Below, piece by piece: positions 36,158 through 49,400 of a stretch of DNA of 64,000 bases; position 1 is the stretch's first letter, and every line of letters begins with the position of its first letter. Below the pieces are notes generated by a model. It was given only the letters and a program-made list of their open reading frames with translations. It had not been told where the DNA came from and made no database searches. The stretch spans positions 8,105,001-8,169,000 of the forward strand of contig NC_079888.1 in the NCBI RefSeq assembly GCF_029227915.1, read 5' to 3'. The stretch is from Hydractinia symbiolongicarpus (Eukaryota; Cnidaria; Hydrozoa; Anthoathecata; Hydractiniidae). The position numbers and the translations under genes were made by a program.

Positions 36158-39100
36158 ATGTTACAGTGTAAGTATTTGATGACGGTTTAAACAGTTAATC
36201 TTAAAAGTTATAATTTTTATTTTTACCACTCTTTTTATTAGCTATTTCATGCATTACAAGAGGAAAAATAGGAAAACGTTGGACTGTTAAACTACCGTAA
36301 TTAATCGAATAAACTCCCCAGGGGCTTATTTGTCAGTTTGGGTTTGGGTTTTGGGGCTTATTCGGGTGAGGGGATTATTCGGGACCACTCCCGAATAACT
36401 TAATAGCTTAATAGATCATTTACGGTAGCGGTCTATTGAGCTTATACAAAGTACTGAAAATGTCTTAACGAGTCAATAAACACCTTTTAAGACTATAAAA
36501 GATTTTTTTTCTTTTTATTTTTAGTATGGTTATCAGTATTTTTTGGGTTATTTCCACTGATTCACACTGCAAATCGAGTGCTGTTTCCACCCCCAGCGCA
36601 ACGTCACAACCCACTAACATCGCTAATTAAATACGACGTTAAACGGTTTCCTTTAAAAAGAGATGGTCTGGAGCCGTACATTCCGGTAAATTACATCTTG
36701 AATGACAAAAATTATTGTTATGGCCGATATTGCTGGCAAGGCAATGCAAAGTGTATTGGTTACTCTTGTTGCGTATGTCAATGTAAAAATGGTGGAACAT
36801 ATTTATCACGTTACCATGGTTGCAAACAAGCTGAACAAATTCGCTTACCCGGTCACATCTCGCTGAACAAAAATGAAATAATCCTAGGTAGGTAGATCTC
36901 TTTTTCACAACCTTTCCCCTAGGGTTTTTTTCCTTTTTGACGTCGAGGCGAGCTGCGCGCGCGCTGTCAAATAATTGATATCAAGCTACAAACCCTGGTT
37001 GATCTTTCTCACGGATAACAAAGTTTGTGTCTCGTTCTTTTTTTAAAAAAAAGTGTTCGATTTTAGGCCTAAATACTTAGGTCTGACTATATTTTTGATA
37101 TTTAACTTCTAATATTGGAAATTTTAGAAAATTACTTTTAAAGTAAATCGGCTTTTGATTGTTTAGAATAATACACCTATTGTTTTCAACCTGAAATCCC
37201 ATCCTGACATTCTTATAAAGCATGTTCTTATAAAAGAAGCGTCTAGCAATAACGATCCTTTTTTTAGATGAACAGTGCAAATTCGCGACAAAGAAAATTG
37301 GATTTACTTATGTTCCCTTATTTTCTAACTCTAAAAATTTCAAAAACATAGAAATATACTCTACAAACAATTTAATAAATGGCACAGAGTGTCGGGCTGG
37401 TCCGGTATATGTGTACGATTACCATGGTCATCAGTTGTTGTACCACTGGAATGAATGTAATGAAATGTTTCGTGTATCTACAAATGATGGAAAGTACTTT
37501 CTTCAGGTATGATTTTTTGTGCCTACTTGTTATAAAGTACACAAACCTTTATTATTTTTTTGCGAGGGATACCAACAACCCTCCAGAAGACAAAGTAAGT
37601 CAACCAACTTTTTTCTACAAAAGTCCCCTCTGCCTCTTCAGTCAATGTTGTGATATATAAGAACTTGTCAAATGGTCATGCTAAGAGCCTAGCGAGCCGA
37701 AAACCAACAGCAACACTAAAAACGGGAGGGGGGGTTTGTCTCATTAATTATTTGGAGAGATGTAGAGACATGCGTGAATCTTTTAATTATGATAAATATA
37801 CATTGATGTATTTCCAATGAATCGGGCATTTTGCTGACAGAAATTAGTAAGGATCTTGATATTTACACGAAACCACATCACTTTGGCTCACAAGGGTGAA
37901 ATTTAGCTTCACACCTGCAGTTTCTAAAATTTTAAATTGTAGAAAGCCAGGAAAGACGATAAAAAGATCGATCCCTGACTCAACCTACACGACTAGTCAG
38001 GAAATAACTTTCTCCTTATTGTGTCTTGAACGTTACAAATTTAATCCAGACACTTTCTAATAATATAAAGAATTCTAAAAGATATTATCTGTAATTAGTA
38101 TTAGTAAAAAAGAGTTAACGACCTCGTGTTTTGATGTGGCCGAAACATACATTAAGACATTCTTTTCGCGGTCGCTTTAACTAGCTATAAAGATGCCGCT
38201 TATACTTAATTTAGTGGACGTCTGAGAATTACAACCATTGGAAATTATTACGTGGAAATCTGGTGTCACTGCGTATAACATGTCGGAAGAACGATTCAAT
38301 AAATCATGTGAAGATTTCATCTTGCTTGCTCTTTCAGGTAGAAGGAACGTATTCCAAAGGTAAGGATAGAAGAACCGGGAAGTAAATGGAGGAGGAAAGG
38401 TGGCGTTTTTTCAAGTTTTCTTATTTATTTTTATTTGTTCTTTATTTAAAGTCGATAAAATATAAAATACAGATGTTAGATTAAAAATAAAAAATAAAGT
38501 AATAAACCGTCTCCATCGAAAAATGCAAATAAATAGTAAATATTGTATTGCAGAATGGATAGTGCTTAGCTGGTAAAAGCTAATTAAAGTCATATATACT
38601 ATAAAAAATAATACAAGATCTGAAATTATATGGTGTAGATTTAAAATAAAAAAATATAACACATATAAGGCAGGTTTAAACTATGGTTGTTGTTTTTATA
38701 AATTTCTGTTATTATTTGATGTCCAATATTTTAGAGTTTCTTTTACACAAAAATTTAAACTTTAGTTTATTGCAACTCACAGCTGCCATTTTGGCGTGCA
38801 CACAGTGTCTAACCTTCTTGGTCTAACACAACACAAAATCTAAATTCACCGGAACTTCCATCCTATTGACATGACATCTTCCTTTTACATAATAGATGCT
38901 GGTTTCAAGAAACCAAATGCAATCGTTTCAAAACATGCCTGTTCTTCTTCAACTGGTTATTTATCACATGGAAATAGTAGTATCATTGCTACAGCTTTTC
39001 GCGATAGTGTAAGCGTAAGTAAATACACATTTAAGAATTTTTTATTTTTATTTTTTTTTATTTTTCTATTTTGCTCCTTTTTTAACGGGTTTATGCAATC

Positions 39101-40792
39101 TTGAGTTTAACAAAACAAGTAAATAGACGACAAAAAACCGACTTTATCCAGAAAGGTAACGTTGATAGGGTATGTGTTCAAGGGAAAAAAACATTTAGTC
39201 GAGTTTTACACTTTTTCATCGTGCGCCACTTCCCTAAGGTAAAATTTATTTTTATAGAGAATACCACTAAACGTTGTGGCAGGTCTACTTGCAGGGATTG
39301 CGTCATTTAGCATCTGCTTCTTCTTTGGTGTCTTACTACTGTTAATCATGCACCGTAACAGAAAATTTACGTGAGTATATACATATCCAATACATGCTTG
39401 GTTCCACAAGTAACACGAGACTAAATTTTGTCCAGAAACGACACATTTGTAAGCACAGTCAGTAAATAACAAACAGATTATGGAAAAAGCAATGCTTCGT
39501 AGCCTTACCTGTACTGAATGTTATTAGCCTTTGTAAAACGACAAACCTGATGAAAACTGTTGTTAAATTTCGATTGGTGCACCGACAAGCAAACAAATTT
39601 TTATGCTTTTTACTTTGAACTGTCGTGAAATTATTTCTTGAAGCAGTTTGATTAATATAAATATCGCAAATATAGAGAATCTCAAATGAGCTATAAAGTT
39701 TGAGCATAAATTGAGTCATGTCTTAAACATCATCAAAATTACTGCCTTATCTTTTTATGTATTTATTTTTAATAGATTATCAAAAGTATGTAGGTTATTT
39801 CTGTTAAAAGGTGTGCAATAGAAGCTAAAATGCGAGTGACATGAATACGACGTCTTTTCTGATATCTTGGATACTTATCTTAAATTTTGCTGTTCTGGGA
39901 AAGAAATATCTCTTGGCGACAGCAATCCAACATAATGTGTTTTTTATATATATCTTTCAACATCTTTTCGACATTTTCCGAAATAATAGGTAACAAACTA
40001 TTTATTCATATATTTATTTAGGGAAAAAGAATATGCTGCTTTTAGTAAAGAAACACTGCTTCAAAGAGATGAAATCAAAGGTAAGATTGTTTAGCAGTTG
40101 ATCTACTACTTCAGAGGTCCTATCTGTTTGCCGCATAGTTTGTACCTAAAAATATTATTGTGCAACGTAATGAAACTATTTTTGTTTTAAAAAGTACTGT
40201 AGATAAAAAAAATCTATACATTTCTTTAATTTGACTATTTTACCCTATATGGTCCTACTTTTTTACCCACCCTACTAACTTGAAAGATATTTATTAATTT
40301 TTAGTACACTCTGACGAATCTCTATATTCAAAAATACATACCGAACCACATTACGAGAAGGTTTGGAGTCGACACAAGTTAGATAAATATATACATCATT
40401 TGGATGGTGAAAACTTTATATATGACGATGTTTCACAATGCACTCGAAAGGTTTGCTTCACATTTTATGAGTACTATGTATTTGTATGTATTTATTTGTA
40501 CCCGCGAAAGTTGGAAACATTAATTCCTAACAGAGTGGATCAAATATATCGCATTTGTTGTTTCGTGTGTCCGTAACACGACTTTTATCTTATGCGCGCG
40601 TGCACACACACAAAAAACGGGTATTAATTTAGGTGACAATATCAATTATTTATTTATTTGCATACATACTGCTTCCTTCATCTTTAGTCAACAAGATGGC
40701 AGAGAGAACAAGAAACACAGTTGAATGACTTGCATATATCCGAGCGCAGATACGAGAATTTTAATAACCCGAGAAAGACAGTGTCCGTCTAA
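36158..40792 (+). CDS. Receptor A: type I membrane protein with Cys-rich ectodomain and ITIM-like tail
   Basis: Nine coding exons by GT-AG sites and phase: 36158-36167, 36525-36887, 37268-37506, 38215-38359, 38896-39014, 39258-39370, 40022-40080, 40305-40450, 40688-40792 (432 aa). The 10 nt first exon plus exon 2 gives a signal peptide (MLQLWLSVFFGLFPLIHTA). The ectodomain (about 20-297) has 14 Cys, including a CC-x-C-x-C block near residues 86-91, and conserved PVYVYDYHGH and LLYHWNECNEMF. The transmembrane helix is about 298-323, followed by HRNRK. The 109 aa tail has six Tyr, including the ITIM-like SLYSKI (Y357), HYEKV (Y366) and YENF (Y420, a Grb2-type YxN). It is probably a cell-surface signalling receptor. 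I do not recognise the ectodomain family and there are no Ig or kinase motifs. It converges on a paralogue (53594-43459, -). AATAAA lies 57 nt past the stop. Confidence 0.85.
36293..36427. mobile_element. Short inverted-repeat element (MITE) in receptor A intron 1
   Basis: Starts TACCGTAATTAATCGAATAA and ends with TTTACGGTA. The interior is GC-rich and alternates CTTATT/GGGG segments, so it can fold on itself. Related to the element at 46807-46937. Confidence 0.7.
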
Positions 40793-40848
40793 TCTACATC
40801 ATCCCTACACGGATCCACCTCTTCTTAACTTATAACCATAAGAAGGCG

Positions 40849-40854
40849 AATAAA
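40849..40854 (+). promoter_or_regulatory. AATAAA polyadenylation signal of receptor A
   Basis: Canonical hexamer 57 nt downstream of the TAA stop at 40790-40792, supporting that exon 9 is terminal. Confidence 0.6.
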
Positions 40855-40859
40855 AGTCA

Positions 40860-43458
40860 AGCTCTATCAAACTAGACATGTTTACATGCGAAAGTATTTT
40901 TAGAAGCATGTTCAAGATTTTTATGTATAGTAGATATAATACTCCGCCAACCCTATTCCAGGATTTGTTGCTTATATGGCTTTTCGAGAAATGTTAAAGA
41001 ACATTATAAGTCCGTGAGAACGAGGTTAGATAGAGTTTATAATTTTGTATAATTCTTAAATGTAAATATAGATTACTGGTCACTCTGGCGATTAATTGAT
41101 GGCATATTCCTACCAATGAAAGTAGAAACGTGCACAACAAAGTCCAACAGCGGCGATTCGAGGAATTTTTGGTTGAAATTATAATATTACGTCAACACAA
41201 CACTCCAGAGCTTTCGGTTCACGTGAAAATTACCAAATTATGAATTTTTAAAACGACCAGCGCATGTTATGGTAATATGACGCGCTTTGATACGTTAGTT
41301 TTCCGACACATGTACGTTTTTCAGATTTCCTTTTGATAAAAAGCTAATTACTGTTGCAGGAGATAAAAGATTTGTAAAAAATGTTACACGCTCTTTACCT
41401 AGCCTACCTGTGCGCAAAAGTAGCGACTTTGCAGAGTGAGTTTTTTGCATACATTTACATTTCACACTTTCCTGATTCCGCTTTTTATAAATCTGATTAC
41501 TCCTGTAGGAGATTAAATATTTGTCTTGTGCGTGATCTAAAACAATCAACATAGCAGAATGTCTTGTATTCGAGTAAAATTCATAAGATACCTGGTTTCA
41601 GGTTTTGTATTTGTTAAACAAACGGTATTTACACAAGATTATGAGAGTATAAAAAGAAATATAAAATGATAAAACAGTACAAAACTATATACAAAAATAT
41701 ACAACCCATCAAATTTCGTGTCTCATTAAAATGCACGCTAGTTATATTTTGCGTTAATATCTGCAGCGCAAAAATAAATGATGCGCGATATTTGCTGGGT
41801 TTAAAGTATTAAATACATTCTTCATTCGAAATTTTTAAATACGTCATGAATCATAAAATGATCACTAAAAACGGTTACTATCAACAAACCACTTAAAAAC
41901 TGCAGAGACCTATAAACACTAGCAATTCTTCTTACGACATGGTATGTTCATTATGGTATTTACATCAAAATTTATTTAATTATGATTCAAAAACTACTTC
42001 AAGGTTAATACATTATCAAAAATTAATAAATAGCTAGTTTGCATACAAAATTCTTTGTTACTGGTTCTATTAATGATGGCTCTCCGAATGGGACCAATTT
42101 TTAAAAATTTGCACGTGGAAAGGAAGAAAGTTGGTTGTACGTCCATTTTAAGGTAAATACGAACATGAATGCACATTTATAGTAAGTACAAACATGGATG
42201 TACATCTATGGTAAGTACGAACATGGATGTACATTTATAGTAAGTACAAACATGGACATCTATGGTAAATATGAACATGGATGTACATGTATGGTGAGTA
42301 CGCACATGGATGTACATTTGTAGTAAGTACGCACATGGATTTACATCAGGTCAACGTTCATTGAGCACCATCGCAAAAGCCAATATCGTGAAGGATAAAG
42401 TAGAAAAAATAATTACAAAAAACCTCATTCCGTTAGTTACAAATTCAGTTATCTATTCTATAAAAATGTCACAAAGTAACACACAACAAATATATTTTCA
42501 GATACATTTTTTAAATGTAGGTTATACGATATAAAAATAAAATTTAAATATATTCGGCATGAAAAATTACTACAATAACTTTAAACAATGCTAAAAATTA
42601 AATACATCTTTCATCCATTGGTTCTCACAGTTGCCGAGGCAACATCTAAGCTTGGCGAATATCGCAAAGATCAGAAGTTGCATATCAAGGTGTGGCAGAA
42701 ATACGTGACGTACTCATTACGTAATGGCTAATATCAACATTACGATTGGACAAATTTTAAACATAAAAAAACGATGAACATACTAATGGAGAAGATAAAT
42801 AAAAATATAGGTAAGAAAAGAAATTAAAGAGTATTTGTTCTCTGAAAAATTAACCCTGAAAATAAAGACCAGACAGTCGTAATTTTCTAACACTTGAGTG
42901 ACAAAAAGGCTGCGATAAGAAAAATGATGTTACAAGGAAAAGCGACGAAAACAACTTCAATTGTCAACCTCTAATAGGCGAAAACATACCACCTAGTTAA
43001 CATCGTTCGAAAACACCCTTCCAAAAGTCTCTGCGCATAGGCTCGAAACGGAATTTTTAAACCAACGCAGTTCGTCAATCTTTTAGTTAGCTGTAATTCA
43101 AAGTACAAACATTGCGTAAGGTATCAACAAAGAACAGCAGGTCATCAAAGGTAAAAATGGCCAAAAAATAAACTTAAAAAAAGTAAAATTAAAGCAGACA
43201 GTGATTAAAAACGATTTAAGAACATTTCGAGAACATCCTCGCATATTTAAAGTATATTTGCAATGCTAAAAAGATTCCAGAGCAACTGAAGGGATTCCAG
43301 AGCAACTCAAGGGAATACAGAACTGCTTGTCATCATAGATAGAAAAGCACGCACATCAATCACGAAAGTTGGAGGGCAGAAAACCGATCCAAAAATAGTC
43401 AAATAAGGCAAAATATCCTGCACTCAATTGCCCGGCTGAAACCTTATCTTGGCTCACA
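40860..43458. other. Intergenic space between the convergent receptor genes
   Basis: No coding region was supported. A weak direct repeat pairs about 41340-41370 with 41490-41520 (GATTACT...AGGAGAT). A 30 bp minisatellite lies at 42160-42350. The rest is unremarkable AT-rich sequence containing the 3' ends of both receptor transcripts. Confidence 0.5.
42160..42350. repeat. About 30 bp minisatellite, roughly six copies
   Basis: Copies of the unit GTAAGTACGAACATGGATGT followed by ACATTTATA, with point changes and one truncated copy. It lies between the 3' ends of the two receptors. Each copy contains GTAAGT, but I see no reason to treat these as real splice donors. Confidence 0.8.
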
Positions 43459-46400
43459 TCATTTACGAAGGTCAGTAACAGAGCTGTATATGTTATACAA
43501 GTCGTTATCATCCGCGCTTTTCTGACTAGCTGCATGACAAAAATCTGTTGTTACATAATACGGATTCTCGTTCTCCAGTAATTGTTGTCTCATGGAGTCT
43601 CGTGTTGGCTTTCGTGGTAACGGCCGCTAGAAAAAGAAATGCACAACCTCGTAATGAAAATGATAGCTCTTAACACACTGGGAGAAAACTGTCTTTAGAA
43701 ATTCAAAACAAGATTTTGACTAAAACACAGACCAATATTTAAGTTTAGCCAGTTAAAACTAAAAAGGTCAACGTTATCAGTTTGCAACTGGAAATCAGTT
43801 TGGAGAAAGGTAAAAAAAATGGAACTGATTCAATCAAAATATTTGTAACAGATGGTTGCTACTCTAAATATATCCATACTAATTTCTATAAAAAAAACCT
43901 AAAAACGCAAATAATCGAACATGTTGATAATTTTTCTCCTCGTCCATGCCTTGCATAATAAAAACCCTGTTTCTACATATACGTTTAAATGACTTTATTC
44001 AAAATGAAATCATACAAATTCTGCCAAACGTAATCTTGTAAGAAATAAAAAAAAACAGTCGAAAACCAACTTCAATACTTTATCATTCACTACACTCCTT
44101 GTTTTTATTGAAACAAGTTATAAGGACAATAAAGGTGGGAATAAGCAAAAAATAAGAACAATGACTAGGATGAAATTTTAGTAATACAGAAGAGTCTCCA
44201 TAACTCGAACGGCCAGGGGGAAAAGGAAACCGTTCGAGTTAAGGAGACGTTCGAGTAGTAGAGGTTTTCAAGTTTTTTCAAAATCTTTCCCTTATCTGCC
44301 TACCAGATGAACAAAAACAGTATATTAAGTACGTAGTCTTACTTATTGGGGGTTCTGGGTTGGTGAAATACAAAAACAGAGCGTTTTAGTTGCTTTTTGC
44401 TCAAATTTTTCGAAAAAAATCAGTTATAATTGATTGTTTACAAATATCATCATAATCTCGTTTGATGTTTTTATTTAAGTCCTTTAGGGAAGCCAACATT
44501 TTTTCTCCAAATTTCGAGAAAACGCTTTGGAGCAGTTCCTTTTTCAAGCTCTTTGAGGGTACTGTATTTTATTTTACAGGACTTGTTATCGGCTCTACTT
44601 CTTTTTGACCCTGCCACAGACGCCCTTGTCAGATTGCTATGAAATTCTGTTTTTGAAAATTGGTTAAGAAAGCGTTGTCGTTCGAAACACAAACAAAACA
44701 TTCGAATCATGCATTCGAACCCACAACACACGTAAACATTAAAATATGAAAATGATAAAGAGTTAAATGATCAGGAAAACTTATCAATTTTTTTCAAAAT
44801 GCCACAAAATTCGAGTTATGGAGTCAAAAACCTTCAAGGGACAAAATAATCTGTTCGACTTAAGGGAACATTCGAGTTATGGAGGTTCGAGTAGTAGAGG
44901 TTTTTTTATAAGAGTTTATTAGGAAACTTTCACGGTGCCAACGAATTCGTTCGAGTTAAGGAGACGTTCGAGTAATAGAGGTTCGAGTTATGGAGACTCT
45001 ACTGTATTCTCTCCATGACAAACCGGTTCTTATAAAGGATTGTAATGTAATTTAAAAAATAACACATACTTTGGACATGTCACTACTCTTTCTTACAAGT
45101 AGCGGATCTTCGTATTCATTAGCGTCAGGAATACTTGCGTAATGCCCTCCTCCGCATATGTCACTTTTCTCCTTTATGCCGTCCATATCAACATATTGCA
45201 CCATTTCTTTATTATTTGGTTTTAAATAACCAGATTCATCGGTGCGGCCTAAAACACAATTAAAACATTTCCTCTCACTAAATATTTTGCAACATTTATA
45301 ATTGAAAGCAGTTAGCGCCAGGTTCTACACAAAAATCTAAATAGAATTTTAAAATATATTACCTGGTTTTATAATAGCATCTGGAACAGCATAATGGTCG
45401 ACGTATGTGTTTGCTGAAACAGGCAAACGACAGTCAAATAATTTTAAACTAATCAGGGTTTCTGATAAATTTTTTTAAACAATATATCCGGAAAAAAGTA
45501 ACGAGAAGAGTGACTAATTTTGAGGCGTAGCAACGAAAGGCTTAACTAATAAATTTCTCCTAAACTTTAATTCGATAAAAAATCTTCAAAATTTTTTTTG
45601 ACCTATTTTTGATTGACACATTTCAATTTGCTCTCTACTTCATTTACTGGTTTCATATTAACTAATAAATTCAATGATTACAGAAGAAGGAAAGATAAAA
45701 TAAAAGAAAATACAGGTGCTTGTTTCTAAATAATTGGACTTATTTACTTTCCACCACACCCCAATTTACTTGGGGAAACCGACAATTCCTATGGGTCAGG
45801 GACTAAAATTTTACCCAAACAGTAATATCGCCCAACAACCTACTTCTTATTTTTTCCCTCGATGTAATTAAATTTTTAAGGGTTTTTCAAGTCCTACTAT
45901 AATTTAAATCTTGGTGCATTTTGTTGATTTACTACTAAACTTTGAAAACTCAGAATTTCAACGGCCCTAAAATTTTGTCAGGTGATAATTGTTGGATTGG
46001 AATTTATTCACATTCTGTGAAATACAATTTTAGTAAAGATGTCTGTGAATGAAGGGCTACAGCTCCCAGCATTTAAATCTTGACTCTTAATTTGAACAAT
46101 TCTTTGAAGATGGTTTTTTAGATTTATTTATTGTCAGTCTGCAAACACTTGAAAGTTGACTCGACAGTACTTCTAAGGCAGTATGCCTCTGTGGCCAGAA
46201 AAAATATTCATTGCGCATTCCTGACAATAAAACACCAAATAAAGGCTAAATTTATTGGTAAAACCTTCAAAGCAACTGAACGCCTGAACCCTTACAGGCG
46301 TTCTTGTTGCAAATTATGATGCAAAAAGTCGTATAGGTTATCAAGTGTAGAAAAATTTAAAGGAGATAGAGGTTTTGCAAATACCTGTTTTGCAAAAAAA

Positions 46401-49400
46401 ATGGAGATCTATTTGTAAATAATTGAGCTGCACATTTTAATGGTGAAATATGGTTGCTGAAATTTGACACCTGTAAGAAAATCAATTGACCTAATGTTTG
46501 TGTTACCCCTGCACCAAAATGCAGATCCCTCTAAGTTTTACTTTAATTTTGCAGAATCTTACAGTTATCATTCATTACACAGATGTATTCCTCACACCAA
46601 ATAGAGCATTACATGGCTTCATACAGCAGGTAAAAAATCAACACGTACGTTTAGCAGGTTCTCTGACCAAATGAACAGAAGTACTGGATTGGTTCTTTAA
46701 TCTAAACAAAACAACATTCTCGGGTTATTTACTTTATGGAGGGTTCTTGCAACTAATTTTTCTTCCACAAGTTAATCTGTGCATGCTTTTAGTTGCGAAA
46801 GGTATATACCATAATGATCCCATTAAGAGCCCAGCATTGTTTGAGCGCCCCCCCCCCCCCCCCCTCGAATAAGCGCCCATGCAAAAAATACAAATATTCA
46901 ATAAGCGCCCAGGGCGCTTGCTCGGATGATTACGGTATATATTCTCTACTTATAGCATGTGTTGAAATCAAGTACTGCTAAATAAGAGGGAATTTTTTGT
47001 TACGTGCAGCATTTTCAATAATTCTTGCAGGGTTATTGTCAATAATGAAACAGTTATTTCAGTTCTTAAATATGGAAGCGAAGACAGAGATAGATGATCT
47101 GATTCCAGAATTGCTCTTCTTCTTTCGTCATTCAACCACAATAGCATGATAGCTTGGTTACGGCTTGGGCTCATAGTAGACTTAATGTTTTGTTACCAAT
47201 GGTTTCAGGCAATGAGTTTTAATTAATTTCTGATCTTCTGATTACTTTTTTGTCTGAGCTGTTGACGTTTTAATTTGTGATACGGAAAAACACCTAGTGG
47301 AGATTTGATAAGTAAGTTCTTGCTGTTTTTATCACCAAGACAATCATTACTAACCACAAAAAATCAAAGTACTATTATTTTAATAACTTGAAACCACATT
47401 TTTTGTTAAGGAATTTTAATTTTCAACTCTCCAGAATTCATTAAAAAAGAACTACATATAAAATACATTCACTTTTCACGCTGATTATATCATAGGTTAT
47501 ATTTCATTTGAAGGCAGTGTTTACAAATTTAAAATATAAAAATATAAGTATATTGTTCTCATTTCACAACACGACACAATCGTTTTGTTTATCTGCATTT
47601 GTGCGCAAAATGTGTTGACGTAATTTGACGTAAGAGTTTTATAAAAAGTATAAAACAGAACATTGTACATCGTTTATCCATAGACAGTGTATTTTGAAAA
47701 CAAAGAAAAAATAACCGTAAGTTTACAGAATTCTCATGCATTTTGTCAACCCTCATTCCCATAGCATTGTTTTTCATGATAAACGTCTCAGTGGCCAAGA
47801 GATTCTGGGGACAAAAATGTTCTTTGTACTAATTGTTGTCAATCCGTGATCAATTGCAAGACTTGTCAAAGTGAATTTTTGGCATCATTGACACCAATTT
47901 TTGATGTTGTTGGTTGTAAAAAACAGTTGTAAAAAACACTTGAGGCAAGCTCTCTGTAGCATTGCTGTTACCGCAAAAGTTATCAACATGGTTTTGTTAT
48001 CGTGATTGTTAACACGTGCAGCCTTTTCTTGTTAAATATTGACAGCTCAGCTGAACTTTTGGTGAGAGTTTAGTTTTGTGACTAAACCAGAAAATACACA
48101 AGAATTTCTGCTTTTATTTGAGCCATTGCTCATTCAGTGAAAAGATTTTTGGACTGGGTATACGGTTCATTTTTAAAGTGTACATGAAAACAGACATACT
48201 TTCGTTTCTTTCGACACCTGAAAAACACAACAAGAAGCACAGCCAGCACCACAAGAACCAAAACAAGGATTCCACTTATAGAAACAATATGTACAGTTCT
48301 TAGGTCGTTTTTGCCATCTGGTTTTCCAGCAATCTAAAGAAGTATAGTATATGTAAACTAGCTCGAAAAACAACAGTCTAAATAAATTTTACTTTACTAT
48401 AATAGCATACGAGCTAGACTTATTTATCTTCACAACAAGCATATGCGAAAATAATTAAAACCCTGTCTGGACATGCTTATTGATTGTTAGACTACAAACA
48501 AATGTTATTTTTTGAGAAAGAAACATTGCAAACAATTTAAGTTCATATTCATACATATTCCTTTCCAAAAACACAACAAAGCAGGTCATGAAAAAATTAC
48601 ACGATTGGCATCCGGGATAAAGCGTGTTAAGTGGAGTAAAAAGCACTGAGAAGGAATTTCTTGACAATTTGTGTGTTCTGCTAAAGAAATCATGAAGAGT
48701 CCTAGTGACCAACTTAGTTGTATCTACCCACGTGTTTGCACATAGGTTGATGAGCAATTTTGCTTGAAATTTATTTTAGGCTTTTACTGCAGGTATGATG
48801 TGTGAACAAAAAAATAAAATAAAAAAAACCAGCATCTAGTTCCACATGATTTGCTTTTACATTGTACCAAATCTCATTTTAATCCGAGAACACGATCGTA
48901 TTATTGTTTGTGAGAAATTCCCTACACATCTAAATTCTTTGTTTGCGAAAAATTCCTTTCATGAAAATACAAACTTTATCAATCCACAAAATGTTTGCTT
49001 GGCAAGCATAATATGATACATGATAGTGACGTCAGAAATCTCCAAAAGGGACAAAGATAGTCACTTACGTCTCTTTATCAATACTAGCCCTGCGAGGTAG
49101 TAAAAATGCTTTGCATATTATAGCACTCTTTTGTAGATTTTATTCAAAGAACACATTTGTTATGTAGACTACCTGCAATAATTTTACTACAAGATATTAA
49201 GATCATCAAAGAAACATACTGTAGTATTATGCGTTGTAGATGATGTTGTAAATGTTAGTGGAGCTATTACAGTTGTTTTTGTTTTCACCATTTGTGTTGA
49301 TGACACTTTTGCTGTTTTTGTCACTTTTCTTGTTGTTTCTGTTGTGGAGGAGACCTGTGTAGTTACTGGTTGTGTTGTTGGACACTTTGCATGCAATGGA

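Noticed and set aside
38338-38359. A 22 nt micro-exon (GTAGAAGG...) in receptor A preceded by TTTCAG, and a 'broken' TTTCAAG acceptor in receptor B
   Set aside because: The frame is open from the upstream TGG acceptor through this point in both genes, so it is part of one longer exon and there is no splice-site mutation.
47004-47023. 20 nt candidate exon in receptor B linking the transmembrane exon to the tail
   Set aside because: Phase fits, but the acceptor is poor; the 53 nt exon at 46701-46649 has a strong T-rich acceptor, a GTACGT donor and the same phases.
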